In this document: piece after piece, positions 46,022 to 56,455 of the stretch | How the letters are laid out: each line of letters begins with the position of its first letter | Numbering within the stretch: position 1 is the stretch's first letter | Assembly: GCA_002099365.1 (NCBI GenBank) | Contig: MSED01000001.1 | Span: 2,852,001-2,916,000 of the forward strand | DNA: 64,000 bases | From: Phialophora verrucosa | Taxonomy: Eukaryota > Ascomycota > Eurotiomycetes > Chaetothyriales > Herpotrichiellaceae | Direction: 5' to 3' | Position numbers and translations under genes: made by a program | Notes under the pieces: generated by a model | What the model saw: only the letters and a program-made list of their open reading frames with translations | Databases searched by the model: none | Told to the model about the DNA's origin: nothing

Positions 46022-46586
46022 TCCGATGGTGGGAGACTCTGGAGGCTCGGGGAGTTATGTCAATATTGATGAGCGATTGACCAGCTGGTTCAAGCGTGGA
46101 AGGCCATAAGCATCGACGGCAAGACACGGGACAAGGGTTGGCGGAGGACGCAGGAGCTTGAGATAGAGAATGGGAAGCTGCTGGGTGGCAATAGAAGGGA
46201 CAGTGGTAGGGGAGTGCAGGGGAGTGGTGGCTAAGACGTTGAAGTCCAGCCTCGCGTAACCTCGCGGTACGCGTGAACGTGCTGAGAGGCGCGTTAAGTT
46301 CCAGTTAAAGCTTAATGCCTATCGCCGCAAGCCAGGCACGCCCGGGAAGCCTTTACCCGGCCTTTAGGCGGGCCTGACAACCAACGGCTGCCCCACACGG
46401 CCAGCTGGATTTTGATTGGCGGAAGGAATTTCTTCACGATTTTGCTCCGCAGCCTGCAACTCCATCCAAAATTTTGTTTGCTGCTAGATCCTGCAAACCC
46501 ACGCTGGTCGAGGCTGCTGTGGGTGATCAAATATACACTCCGGCAATGTGCTAACACTGCGTAACAAGTGTCGATACCTCACCGAT
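46022..46586. promoter_or_regulatory. Bidirectional promoter, cdt2 / rrp5
   Basis: 565 bases between divergent ATGs. Three CGCGT cores lie within 42 bases, at 46253-46257, 46270-46274 (inside a full ACGCGT at 46269-46274) and 46290-46294. These match the MCB element bound by MBF in yeasts. An ATTGG (inverted CCAAT) at 46415-46419 is about 170 bases before the rrp5 ATG. Confidence 0.55.
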
Positions 46587-49500
46587 ATGCCTTCCGCGAA
46601 GCGCAAACCTGAAGCGGCTCCGACCAAGCCGCCGAGCAAGAGACCGAAGACGGATCTCAGCTCGAAAGTAGACGCACCTGTGAAGGAAGAGCAAAAGGAC
46701 CAGAAGCCGAGGCCAGCTTCAGTTCTCACGAAAGAACAGCCTGCTTTCCCTCGAGGCGGTGCAAGTCTACTGACCCCCTTGGAACGGAAGCAAATCCGAG
46801 CCAAGGCAGCACGAGATGCGGACCGAGAACACAAGCCTACAGAAGATCTCTTCGGAAGAGGGGACACAGCGCCCGATACTGAGAGTGATGAGGGTGAACC
46901 AGGGAAGATAGAGACACAGCCGAAGAGGCGCGAACGGCAACGAACGAAGGGCAAGAAGAAGTCCGACTCCGCTGTGGACAGTACGAAAGCAGAGGTTCAA
47001 ATTGGAGGCCTCAGCTACAAACGGATTACCACCGCTTCCCTCATCCTCGGCCAGATCACCTCCATAAGCGCACGAACGCTGACTGTCGCATTGCCCAACA
47101 ACCTCGTGGGATATGTTCCTTTGACCGCCATCTCCGCCCAGTTGAGCGAGAAAATCCAGGGCCTGCTGGAGAAGAATGACGACGAAAGGGATAATAGCGA
47201 CGATGAGGAAGAGGATGACGGTATATCCTTGGCCAACTACTTCCGCGTTGGTCAATATTTACGAGTCGCTGTCACTGCGACTGAGCAGGAGAGGGAAGGA
47301 TCAAAGTCGTCGGCACGAAAGCGAATCGAATTGTCTGTGGAACCAGCTTTGACCAATGCAGGAGTCAATGGATCACATCTCGCCATCGGCGCTACTGTAC
47401 AGGCTTCAGTGAGCAGTGTCGAAGACCACGGGTTGGTGGTCGATGTCTCGCTCGAAGACGACAACGTCCGTGGCTTCGTTCCGAAGAAACAGCTCCCGAG
47501 CGGCTGGTCTCTCGCGGACATCAGAACTGGTGCTGTCTTGCTATGTCATGTACTAGAAGCCGGCCCCAACAACAAGGTGGTCAAACTCTCAGCTGATCTT
47601 TCCAGGTCGGCCGTGCTTAAGACTGCTCCTTCTGTGGACCTGTTCCTTCCAGGTACCAAAGCAGAAGTCCTGATCAGCACCGTAACGGAGGCTGGGCTTA
47701 CGGGAAAGATCATGGGCATGCTGGACGTGACTGCCGATGTTGTACACTCTGGTTCGTTCCGAGACAGGGAAGCCTTCCTCTCCAAATTCCAGGTTGGAAA
47801 GAAGATTCAAGGTCGTCTCATTTGCAACTTCCCTCTTTCCGACAATAGAAAGCTGGGGTTCTCGGTGCTGGAAAATGTGCTGGACTCAGGCGATACCACG
47901 GCGCCAACCGATATGCAGGGCGAAAGCCTCGCACTGTCGTCTACTATCGAGTCCGCGTCCGTGATCCGTGTTGAACCTGGCCTGGGCGTCTATCTGCAGT
48001 TGGATGAGCATAATGTTGGCTTTGCTCACTTATCTCGTCTGTCAGACAAGAAGCTGGACGCTATTTCTGAACTTAGTGGTTCATTCAAGCTTGGATCTGA
48101 GCACAAGGCCCGTATACTCGAATTCAACACGGTCGATAACCTCTACATTGTGTCCCTCCAGGAGAGCGTGCTTCAACAGCCGTTCCTGCGATACGAAGAC
48201 GTCCCTCTTGGTGCAGTTGTCAAAGGAACAATTGAGAAGTTGGTGATTGGAGAAAGCGGAGTCGAAGGCTTGTTAGTGACTCTTGCTGAAGGTGTGACGG
48301 GCTTTGTTCCCAAGATCCATCTGTCCAATGTCAAATTGGACCATCCGGAGAAGAAATTTAGAGCAGGCCAAACGGTCACCGCGAGAGTTCTGACCAGCAA
48401 TCCCTCCAGGCGGCGTCTTCGTCTCACTCTAAAGAAAGCCCTCGTTACCAGTGATCAGAAAGCTTGGCTGCGATTCGAGGACGTCGAGGTTGGGACATCT
48501 ACGGTTGGGACACTGGCAAAAGTCGACCCGCTTGGGGCAGTTGTCCGCTTCTTTGGCTCTGTCAAGGGCTTTCTCCCTGTGTCCGAGATGAGTGAGGCCT
48601 TCATCAAAGACGCGAGAGACCACTTCCGGGTGGGTCAAGTTGTTTCGGTGAGCGCTCTCAGCATAGACGCAGCAGCGAAGCGCATGACCCTCTCATGTAG
48701 AGACATCAATCGATCAAACGCGTCGATTGAAAGCTCCCTGTCTCGCCTGCTTCCAGGTACTATCACCGATGGCACCGTTTTCGAAAAGTCAGAAAATGAT
48801 ATTCTTTTGCGCCTCGAAGAAAACGACGCCATTGCACGGCTCACTCTGGATCATGTCTCCGACGGGTCACTCAAAAAAAGGCGATCCGCCTTCGACAAGA
48901 TCCGCGTCAACCAAACGCTCGAAAGCATCCTCATTCTACAGGTCCAGGTAAAACGACGGCTCGTGCTGATCTCCAACAAACAGAGTTTGGTCAGTGCAAC
49001 CCGGGCTGGCACGTTTCTCAAAAGTTACGAGCAATTGCAACTTGGTGCAGTTGTGACCGGATACGTCAAAAACATCACAAAGGACGGTATATTTGTTGGC
49101 TTTGCTGCTGGCATCACTGGCCTCATTCCTAGCAGTCAAATACCTGTGGAAAGTGAAGACAAGGAGAACTTCGGCATGACGGAGTTGCAACCTGTTACAG
49201 CCAAAGTACTCAACATCGAGTATAAGGGTGCAACGCCCAGGTTTTGGCTAACCATGCGTGAGACCGGTCCAGCGACGAAGTCTGAAGTCCCGCCCGCTGA
49301 GCCGGCCTCGTTCAAACTTGTAGACCCCGTCGACACAAGTCTCTCAATTGTTACTGATCTTTCCGTCGGCATGAAAACGAAAGCTAGGGTTGTTTCAGTC
49401 AAGGACACGCAAATAAACGTCGAGTTGGCGAAGGACGTGCAAGGGCGCATCGACCTCTCCGAAGTCTTTGACGATTGGAAGAACATCAAAGACAAGAAAA

Positions 49501-52004
49501 AGCCCCTAAAGCCATTCTATCCGCAACTAGAACTGACCGTCCGTGTGCTCGGCGCCCATGACACAAGGAACCATCGATTTCTCCCGCTCACCCATCGAAA
49601 GGGTAAGAACACCGTTTTGGAGCTTACGTGCAAACCAAGCTCGGTCTCGAGCGAGAAACTGCCCGAGTTGACCTTGCAGGATATGACTGTGGGCTCATCT
49701 CACCTTGCCTTCATCAACAACATCTCCGACGACTGTGTCTGGGTCAACATCACGCCCTCTGTCCGTGGCAGAATCCGAACCATCGATCTCTCCGATGATT
49801 TGTCTCTGACCGCCAACCTGCCTCGCAATTTCCCTCTGGGATCCGCCGTGCGCGTTCGAGTCCTCTCTGTCGATCCCGAAAAAGGACACCTAGACTTGAC
49901 AGCGCGGTCCGATGGTACTGCAGGCTCTCTGAATTTCGCCAATATCACCCCAGGTCTTGTTCTCCCAGGCCGGGTTACTAAAGTCACCGATCGCAACATC
50001 TTCGTCCAGCTGGGTGACCAGGTCGCCGGCTCCGTCGAGTTGGTCGACATGGCAGACAACTACAATGAAGCAGATCCGGCCAAATATCAGAAGAACGATA
50101 TCATTCGAGTCTCCGTTGTTGGAGTTGATGCACCCAACAAGAGGGTTAGCCTCTCAACGAGACCCTCGAAAGTTCTCAGCTCCTCGATGAAAGTCACAGA
50201 TAGAGAGATCACCTCTGTCAATCAAATCGCTGCCAACGATGTTGTTCGCGGATTCATCAAGAATGTGTCCGACCAGGGGGTCTTCGTCACACTTGGTCGT
50301 GGCGTTGTAGGGTTTGTTCGGATTAGCAATTTATCCGACAGCTATCTCAAACAATGGAAGGATCATTTCCAGCGCGACCAACTCGTCCAGGGCAGGATCA
50401 TCATGGTTGATGAGGCTTCTGGACAAGTTCAGATGAGCTTAAAAGAGTCGGCTTTGAAGCCCGATTACAAGGTGCCTCTCATGTTCAACAATTTGAAAGT
50501 GGGAGATGTTGTGACGGGCCGGGTCGTCACTATCCAACCCTTCGGTGTCTTCATCCTTGTGGACAATTCTGAGAATATCCGTGGACTATGCCATCGCAGT
50601 GAGATCGCCGAGCAACGAGTCGAAGATGCTAGCAAGCTGTTCGCGGTGGGTGACAAAGTCAAAGCCAAAGTGCTGAAACTGGACCCTGCGGCACGCAAGG
50701 TCAACTTCGGCATGAAAGCTTCATACTTTACTGACTCCAACGAGGAGGAGGCAGAAAGCGATACCGACTCCGAAAGCCAAGGTGGTGCCATTCTCGATGC
50801 TGAAATGGAAGACCTGCAGGCCGATGATGACGAGTCTGAAGATGAGGAAGATGAGCCCGAGTCAGGAGATGACAGGCAACTGGAAGAAGATGACGACGAT
50901 TCGGACATGCTTGACATACCGGTCCATGCAGACATCAACGACACTGAAGACGAAGGCGAAGCCGCACCGGAATCTGCAGAGGTTTCGAAAAGCACAGGGC
51001 TCTCGGTAGGCGGCTTCGACTGGAAGGGCCTTTTACCGGCACAGTCGACCTCGAATAAGCGACCCGCAGAAGCATCCGAGTCCGAAGCTGACACTCCAAA
51101 GAAGAAGCACAAGAAGAAAAAGAATTTGCCAACCATGGACGTGGACCGTACTGGCGACCTGGACGTCAATGGCCCTCAATCGCCCGACGATTTCGAGCGC
51201 CTCCTCATTGCCGAACCCGACAACTCCGTCCTCTGGCTCCAATACATGGCCTTCCACCTTGACTTGGGCGACGTGGACGCCGCGCGAGCAGTCGGAGAAC
51301 GCGCCATCCGCACCATCTCCGTAGGACTTGAGGATGAGAAATTCAACGTCTGGGTTGCCCTCCTCAATCTCGAGGTTCATTTCGGCAACGATGAAAGTAT
51401 CGAAGAAGAGACGTTCAGGAGAGCGTGTGAGGTAAATGACGAACAGGAGATTTACTCAAGCCTGACGAGCATCTACATCAAGGAGGGCAAGTTTGGCAAG
51501 GCAACCGACCTCTTCGAAAGCATGATCAAGAAATTCGCCCAAGACCCCAAAATCTGGGTCAACTATGCATCCTTCCTCCTCAACAAGATGGCTGATTCCG
51601 GCCCCGAGAAAGCGCGCGCTCTGCTCTCCCGCGCGCTCAAAACGCTCCCCCAGTTCACGCACTTTGATATCACCAAGTCGTTCGCCCGCCTGGAATTCAC
51701 ATGCACGCACGGCCTGCCCGAACGGGGCCGCACCCTCTTCGAGGGCCTGATCGCTTCGTTCCCCAAGCGCGTGGATCTGTTCGACATGCTGCTCGATCTG
51801 GAGATCAATGCGACGAAGGACGACGAGCAGGTCCGGGCCACGTTCGAGCGAATCTTCACCCTGAAGTTGAAGCCCAAGCAGGCGAGGAGTTTCTTCAAGC
51901 GCTGGGACCGGTTCGAGACGGATAAGGGGGACGAGAGGCGCGTCGAGGCTGTCAGAGCCAGGGCCGCCTCGTGGGTCAGGGAGAATGCGAAATCGAGCGA
52001 CTGA
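46587..52004 (+). CDS. rrp5: rRNA biogenesis protein Rrp5
   Basis: Nucleolar assembly factor needed for pre-rRNA cleavages of both ribosomal subunits. Encodes 1805 aa from ATG 46587 (MPSAKRKPEAAP); the frame runs 13 codons upstream to a GTG, which I do not use. Basic N-terminal nuclear-signal region, then a long series of about a dozen S1 RNA-binding repeats from about residue 150 to 1390. Recurrent signatures are G.V..V..FGVF or DHGLVVDVS, VRGFVP..QL and G..V.A.V..VD...R...LS. A strongly acidic linker (about 1390-1450) and a KKKHKKKK basic patch near 1505-1510 separate them from C-terminal HAT/TPR-like repeats (DNSVLWLQYMAFHLDLGD, DPKIWVNYASFLLN, ARSFFKRWDRFE). Yeast Rrp5 is 1729 aa with 12 S1 and 7 HAT motifs, so length and order fit. 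Confidence 0.95.
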   Translation: MPSAKRKPEAAPTKPPSKRPKTDLSSKVDAPVKEEQKDQKPRPASVLTKEQPAFPRGGASLLTPLERKQIRAKAARDADREHKPTEDLFGRGDTAPDTESDEGEPGKIETQPKRRERQRTKGKKKSDSAVDSTKAEVQIGGLSYKRITTASLILGQITSISARTLTVALPNNLVGYVPLTAISAQLSEKIQGLLEKNDDERDNSDDEEEDDGISLANYFRVGQYLRVAVTATEQEREGSKSSARKRIELSVEPALTNAGVNGSHLAIGATVQASVSSVEDHGLVVDVSLEDDNVRGFVPKKQLPSGWSLADIRTGAVLLCHVLEAGPNNKVVKLSADLSRSAVLKTAPSVDLFLPGTKAEVLISTVTEAGLTGKIMGMLDVTADVVHSGSFRDREAFLSKFQVGKKIQGRLICNFPLSDNRKLGFSVLENVLDSGDTTAPTDMQGESLALSSTIESASVIRVEPGLGVYLQLDEHNVGFAHLSRLSDKKLDAISELSGSFKLGSEHKARILEFNTVDNLYIVSLQESVLQQPFLRYEDVPLGAVVKGTIEKLVIGESGVEGLLVTLAEGVTGFVPKIHLSNVKLDHPEKKFRAGQTVTARVLTSNPSRRRLRLTLKKALVTSDQKAWLRFEDVEVGTSTVGTLAKVDPLGAVVRFFGSVKGFLPVSEMSEAFIKDARDHFRVGQVVSVSALSIDAAAKRMTLSCRDINRSNASIESSLSRLLPGTITDGTVFEKSENDILLRLEENDAIARLTLDHVSDGSLKKRRSAFDKIRVNQTLESILILQVQVKRRLVLISNKQSLVSATRAGTFLKSYEQLQLGAVVTGYVKNITKDGIFVGFAAGITGLIPSSQIPVESEDKENFGMTELQPVTAKVLNIEYKGATPRFWLTMRETGPATKSEVPPAEPASFKLVDPVDTSLSIVTDLSVGMKTKARVVSVKDTQINVELAKDVQGRIDLSEVFDDWKNIKDKKKPLKPFYPQLELTVRVLGAHDTRNHRFLPLTHRKGKNTVLELTCKPSSVSSEKLPELTLQDMTVGSSHLAFINNISDDCVWVNITPSVRGRIRTIDLSDDLSLTANLPRNFPLGSAVRVRVLSVDPEKGHLDLTARSDGTAGSLNFANITPGLVLPGRVTKVTDRNIFVQLGDQVAGSVELVDMADNYNEADPAKYQKNDIIRVSVVGVDAPNKRVSLSTRPSKVLSSSMKVTDREITSVNQIAANDVVRGFIKNVSDQGVFVTLGRGVVGFVRISNLSDSYLKQWKDHFQRDQLVQGRIIMVDEASGQVQMSLKESALKPDYKVPLMFNNLKVGDVVTGRVVTIQPFGVFILVDNSENIRGLCHRSEIAEQRVEDASKLFAVGDKVKAKVLKLDPAARKVNFGMKASYFTDSNEEEAESDTDSESQGGAILDAEMEDLQADDDESEDEEDEPESGDDRQLEEDDDDSDMLDIPVHADINDTEDEGEAAPESAEVSKSTGLSVGGFDWKGLLPAQSTSNKRPAEASESEADTPKKKHKKKKNLPTMDVDRTGDLDVNGPQSPDDFERLLIAEPDNSVLWLQYMAFHLDLGDVDAARAVGERAIRTISVGLEDEKFNVWVALLNLEVHFGNDESIEEETFRRACEVNDEQEIYSSLTSIYIKEGKFGKATDLFESMIKKFAQDPKIWVNYASFLLNKMADSGPEKARALLSRALKTLPQFTHFDITKSFARLEFTCTHGLPERGRTLFEGLIASFPKRVDLFDMLLDLEINATKDDEQVRATFERIFTLKLKPKQARSFFKRWDRFETDKGDERRVEAVRARAASWVRENAKSSD

Positions 52005-52540
52005 GTCGATTTAGGAGGATCAGAGAAGATTTTGGTGGGACTAGTCTGTTCTGTCCCCAGTCTGCAGACTGTAGATTGTAAGACTGCAGACAAGAGAGCG
52101 TGGGATGGGGAAAATAAAGGTCATGGGCGTGAGTCAATGTTTGTCAAGGTATATGCTCCATCTGCTTAAGAGGTCACTTTGTAGACTCAGTTGGCCACGC
52201 CGTCAGTATCGACATCAAAATCAGCACCGACACCCGCACAAGCCTACTCGCAAGCTCACTAACAGCCTTCCTTGACGATGTTTGTTTGGTAGACGAATTA
52301 ATGTACTGCATGAGAATCGTTCACATTCCTTGACAAAGGGGGTATCGTATCTAATTATCAACCGCACTCGTCACCATTTGTCACTGTCGTCCCCAAGTCT
52401 CCTCTCTCCCTCCAGGGAATATCCGGGGTATATATATATGATTAGTACTTTGCAGGGTGGTGGTAAAAGTCGTGTAGATCCGTCGTGCCAGCAATGTTCT
52501 CTTCATACCGGTGTTTTTGGGCAATTCTACGCCCCATCCT
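52005..52540. other. Intergenic space between convergent genes
   Basis: Contains the 3' UTRs of rrp5 (+) and of the minus-strand acetyltransferase gene. A TATATATATAT run occurs at about 52428-52438. No gene was recognised. Confidence 0.4.
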
Positions 52541-53371
52541 TTATCTCCTCCCTTTCTTTCCGCCGGCATTACTATTGCCCTGCTGCTCTTCAATCACCCT
52601 CTGCAGCATCTCGCTCGCTTGCCTCTCTCGCTTCCTAAACCCGCCGGTGAAGGTGGGGTGCACGATCTTGGCCGAGTTGGCGTGGTTCTCTGCAAACTCG
52701 GGCCCTTGCCAGCCTTTGGCCCGGCACCACGCGACTGCTTCCTCGAGCAGGCCTTGGCCGATCCCCTTGCGTCTGTACCGGCGCTTGACCGTCCACGCGC
52801 GGATAAGCCCAGTGGTGGGGGGCGCATTCTTGCGCGATTTGCCGGTCGAGGGGGATGTCGGGTCGCGAACGCCGCGGAGGACGATGGCGCCGATGACTTC
52901 GTCACCGTAGCGCGTGAGGAGTATGTCGTCCTGCGAGCCGACGACGGCATTGGCGTGCTCGGGGGAATCATCTTCGCCGCGGCGACCTTCGTTGAGCCAT
53001 TTCCACGTCCCGATCCGCTCCGCCTCGAAAATGTACCCGCCAGTAAGCCAGCGGACGGTGATGAGCGCGGCCATGAGGATGCCGGCCGACGTGGTTCCGA
53101 TGATGGCCCAGTCCGAGTGCGCGCCTTTATATAGATTCTGGCACGCCAGACCGAAGAGAAGGACCAGCGCGCATAGGGTGAACGGGTGGAAGATGATGGC
53201 CGTGGAGGCGAGTTGGCGTTGTTGAGCGACCGAGTCGGCGACCAAGTGGAGGGCTTCGACCCTATCGTCTTCGGTCGTGGCTGGCTTAGTCGTGAGTTCG
53301 GGGAAAGAGTCGAGGAGATTCTCAGGCCTCTCAGCAATGGTCGTGCTGGTGGTCTCGTCGTCGTCCGCCAT
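52541..53371 (-). CDS. Membrane-associated GNAT N-acetyltransferase
   Basis: At least 276 aa from ATG 53371 (MADDDETTSTT). Two hydrophobic segments (IIFHPFTLCALVLLFGLACQ and WAIIGTTSAGILMAALITVRW) precede a GNAT domain. Its acetyl-CoA motif A reads IRAWTVKRRYRRKGIGQGLLEEAVAWC, with RRKGIG as the Q/RxxGxG/A loop, followed by NHANSAKIVHPTFTGGFRKRER. The frame stays open upstream to about 53523 with gene-like sequence (LRANLTLDLEQ, DILRPADW), and a GTGAGC...GGAACCAG intron (53524-53592) with a CTAAC branch point could connect to an earlier exon. So the true N-terminus is probably longer; the exact first ATG (53803 is one option) is unsure. Such two-helix GNAT proteins are common in filamentous fungi; substrate unknown. 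Confidence 0.75.
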   Translation of the reverse strand: MADDDETTSTTIAERPENLLDSFPELTTKPATTEDDRVEALHLVADSVAQQRQLASTAIIFHPFTLCALVLLFGLACQNLYKGAHSDWAIIGTTSAGILMAALITVRWLTGGYIFEAERIGTWKWLNEGRRGEDDSPEHANAVVGSQDDILLTRYGDEVIGAIVLRGVRDPTSPSTGKSRKNAPPTTGLIRAWTVKRRYRRKGIGQGLLEEAVAWCRAKGWQGPEFAENHANSAKIVHPTFTGGFRKRERQASEMLQRVIEEQQGNSNAGGKKGRR

Positions 53372-53593
53372 TTCTGAGTATTGGCCGAGTGGTGAGGCGA
53401 AAGAGGAGTAGAGGGTGCCCGGAGTCGTCCAGTCTGCTGGGCGGAGGATGTCTGGAGTATTCACGGCGGATGAGGTCTGTTCGAGGTCGAGGGTAAGGTT
53501 TGCTCGGAGAGTGGTGAAGAAAGCTGGTTCCGCAGACAAAATCTGTTAGAGCTGTTCCGCTCAGACGCCCCAATCCTGTCGTGTGAGCTCACA

Positions 53594-54721
53594 GGCAGAA
53601 GTTTTGAACCCCGGGATGCGGTCACCAATCGCGAATGCCCTCGAGCGACCGACCTCCTGGAGTAAGGAAGCAGACGATGCGAGGTATATGGCCGACTTGA
53701 CCGCGAGGAGCGAAGGAGTCGGGGGGAAGGAAGGGTTTCGTGGTGAAGGAGGAGAGAGGTAAAGGTGGTCAGGAAGACGGAGAGGATGATGGTGCCTGCC
53801 CATCGAGAACAAAATTCTGTGACGCTGCCAAAACTGGCATGTTCAAGCAGCACCGAACCAGCGGCAACGGCGGGCCCCCGGATGGAGAGAGAGGCTCGCC
53901 TGGAACCGAATCAAACGGGCACAAGTCTAGTGTAGCACGCGGGCCCTAACGAAGAAACGAAGCCGCCGAGGACCAGCGCCCTGGGACGGGGGGTGATCCT
54001 ACAGCACCATGCAGAGGCAGAGCTGAAGAAAAATAAGTGCAGAATGGGTGGAGGGGAAAAAATGTTGGAGGCGACGAGGGGCGCAAGTGAAGTGGAGGAT
54101 ATTAATTAGCAGAGTTTTAGTACGAGCACGTTGACATGTTCTTCAAAGGGACTGGACGATGCTTTTGTACTCATCTCCATCTGACGCCACTCTGACCGAC
54201 GATGGTGTTCTACCCCGAGTTATACACGGGTGGCAGCTATGGACTCCCCTCCTCCTGTGCAGCTTATCGTCAAGGGCGACGTTTGACACAAAGCCAAGGC
54301 CCCCCTGATAGCGAGAGCTGATAAAAAGAGCGCCGCGATTGGGGCGTTGGCGACGCCCATGGCTGATCTTGTCCTGTTCCTGGCCTCGCCGGGGTCGAGA
54401 ACCAACCATAACAAGCCTCGTGGGTGTCGCAATCGAATTCTCGATAAAGCTAACCAAGCCTCAACTCTTTCCTCACACACTTGACACGCCTCAAAGTGAT
54501 GTATGTGGTGGTGTCGTTCGCGTGACCCCGTTGCTCGTGAGTCAAACTACAGTAACGCATGACCACGACTGTACCGCCTTTGACGCCATGTGTAGGACTC
54601 CAGGGCCCCGTGGTGCCCGAACAAGGCTGGGGTATCTACTCGATTGTTCGTTTTCTTCATCGTCTTCACAAGTGCGACCGTGTGTCTACTGTCCCCCGAC
54701 CCCCGCAACTCAGTGTGCCGT
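53594..54721. other. Intergenic space upstream of the GNAT gene
   Basis: Contains the probable leader, and perhaps first exon, of the GNAT gene (frame open 53594-53803 on the minus strand) and the 3' UTR of the prolyl-tRNA synthetase gene near 54721. Other frames are short and have no domain. Confidence 0.4.
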
Positions 54722-56455
54722 CTAGTAGGACCGGCCAAACAAGCACCATTTCTCGGCAAGGTTCGAGCAGTTGGGATTTGTGCACTTTGTCACTCCCTTC
54801 TCAATGCCTTCTGGCTGGTCGAACGGAATGCACAAACTCTTTGCGCCCATACTCGGAGCACGATCATCTTGCGCAACACCGCTTTGTTCTTCAGCTTTGC
54901 GTGCGCTCAGATCCTTGATTTGATCCTCGCAGGCTTCCGTCAAGCAGTGAGGGATCAGGATGACGTTCTTGTCGTTCAATGCCGGGACGAATTCCTCCCA
55001 GTCGGTGATTTTCTTGACGTGTGATTTGAATTTGGCATCGGCTCGGTCGTACAAATCCTTCTGGATGGTGTCCAGGAGCTCTGGAACTGCGGTGTTGAGT
55101 TCGGTGATCGCGATCTGACCTTTGCTTTCGGCTTTAGGGAGGTCTCGTCGGGATGTCGTGACAAAATGACCCTTGCTCTCTCCTGGTCCAAACTCGAGAC
55201 GAAGCGGGACACCCTTCAACTCCCAGTCATTGAACTTCCATCCAGGAGAATATCCCTCTCGGAAATCAGCTTGAGCTCGAACATTGACCGCCTTGAGTAC
55301 TTCTACAAGACCATCAATCTCCTTGTACAATGCATCTCTCTCTTCTTCGGTGGTCTTGGCTGTCACTCCGACCGGCACAATGACAACTTGAGTTTCGACG
55401 ACGCGGGGTGGAAGCACCAGACCCCGGTCATCACCATGAATCATGACCATGACACCAATAACACGAGTCGACAAGCCCCATGAATTTTGCCATACGAACA
55501 GCTGGTTTTTCTTTTCCTCTTCCGTCTTCGCGTTGGGATCTTGTACCGTGATGCCGAACATCTTGCTGAAGTTTTGACCCAAGCAATGCGATGTGCCTCC
55601 CTGAATGCCGCGACCCGTGGCTGGAATGTATCCTTCGACGGTTGTAGTGTACAGGCCTCCGGCGAATCTTTCTTTGTCTGTCTTCTTGCCCTTCATAACC
55701 GGGACGGCCAGCAGTTCCTCGTAGACACTGGCGTACAGATCGAGAATCTCGAGAACCTCCTTGCCTGCCTCTTGTTCTGTGAGATGCGCCGTGTGGCCTT
55801 CCTGCCAGTGAAACTCTCGAGTACGGAGGAAAGGCTGAGGGTGCTTGAATTCCCATCGGACGACCGAGTTCCATTGATTGAGCTTCAGAGGGAGATCGCG
55901 GTGACTCTGGATCCATTTTGCGTAGTAAGGGTACATGACGGTTTCGGACGTTGGACGGATTGCAATCTTCTTCTCCAGCTTCGTGCTACCCCCGTGGGTC
56001 ACCCACGCGACCTCCGCCGCGAAGCCTTCGATGTGGGACTTTTCTCGATTCAGCACCTCCTCGGAAACGAACAGAGGGAAGGAGCAGTTCTTGACCCCCA
56101 TCTTCTTGATCCTCGAGTCGAACCACGCCCTGACTTCATCCCACACGAATTGGGAGGCTGGCTTGAGGATGTAGCACCCGGAAATATCATAGTAGTCGAG
56201 CATATCTCCCTTGAGCAGAACTTGCTGGTACCACTCCGGGAAATCGACCTCCTTGGAGACATCAATGCCAATCAGAGCGGCTCCCTCCATCTTCTTCTTC
56301 TTTCCTCCACCTCCTGCTTTCTGAGGCATTTTGGCTTCTTGCTTGCCAATGGGCTTTGCTGGTTTTGTTTTCTCCATTTTTGGTTCTGTCTCGGCCTTCG
56401 CCTCTTTCTCTCGCGTAGGAATTTCAGTCTTGGAAGGGTTTCTGGAGTGCGACAT
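54722..56455 (-). CDS. Cytosolic prolyl-tRNA synthetase
   Basis: Charges tRNA-Pro. Encodes 577 aa from ATG 56455 (MSHSRNPSK); ten upstream codons begin at TTG and are not used. After a Lys/Glu-rich, basic N-terminal extension, the eukaryote/archaeal-type ProRS begins at DFPEWYQQVLLKGDMLDYYDISGCYILKP. Class II motifs are visible: RPTSETVMYPYYAKWI, LRTREFHWQEGHTAH (motif 2), GTSHCLGQNFSKMFGI, and STRVIGVMVMIHGDDRGLVLPP (motif 3). The anticodon-binding domain follows (VVIVPVGVTAK...), then a C-terminal domain with Cys residues (CTNPNCSNLAEKWC) and the family's terminal Tyr. There is no N-terminal editing-like domain. No introns were needed. A 329-codon open frame on the opposite strand is only its shadow. 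Confidence 0.95.
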   Translation of the reverse strand: MSHSRNPSKTEIPTREKEAKAETEPKMEKTKPAKPIGKQEAKMPQKAGGGGKKKKMEGAALIGIDVSKEVDFPEWYQQVLLKGDMLDYYDISGCYILKPASQFVWDEVRAWFDSRIKKMGVKNCSFPLFVSEEVLNREKSHIEGFAAEVAWVTHGGSTKLEKKIAIRPTSETVMYPYYAKWIQSHRDLPLKLNQWNSVVRWEFKHPQPFLRTREFHWQEGHTAHLTEQEAGKEVLEILDLYASVYEELLAVPVMKGKKTDKERFAGGLYTTTVEGYIPATGRGIQGGTSHCLGQNFSKMFGITVQDPNAKTEEEKKNQLFVWQNSWGLSTRVIGVMVMIHGDDRGLVLPPRVVETQVVIVPVGVTAKTTEEERDALYKEIDGLVEVLKAVNVRAQADFREGYSPGWKFNDWELKGVPLRLEFGPGESKGHFVTTSRRDLPKAESKGQIAITELNTAVPELLDTIQKDLYDRADAKFKSHVKKITDWEEFVPALNDKNVILIPHCLTEACEDQIKDLSARKAEEQSGVAQDDRAPSMGAKSLCIPFDQPEGIEKGVTKCTNPNCSNLAEKWCLFGRSY

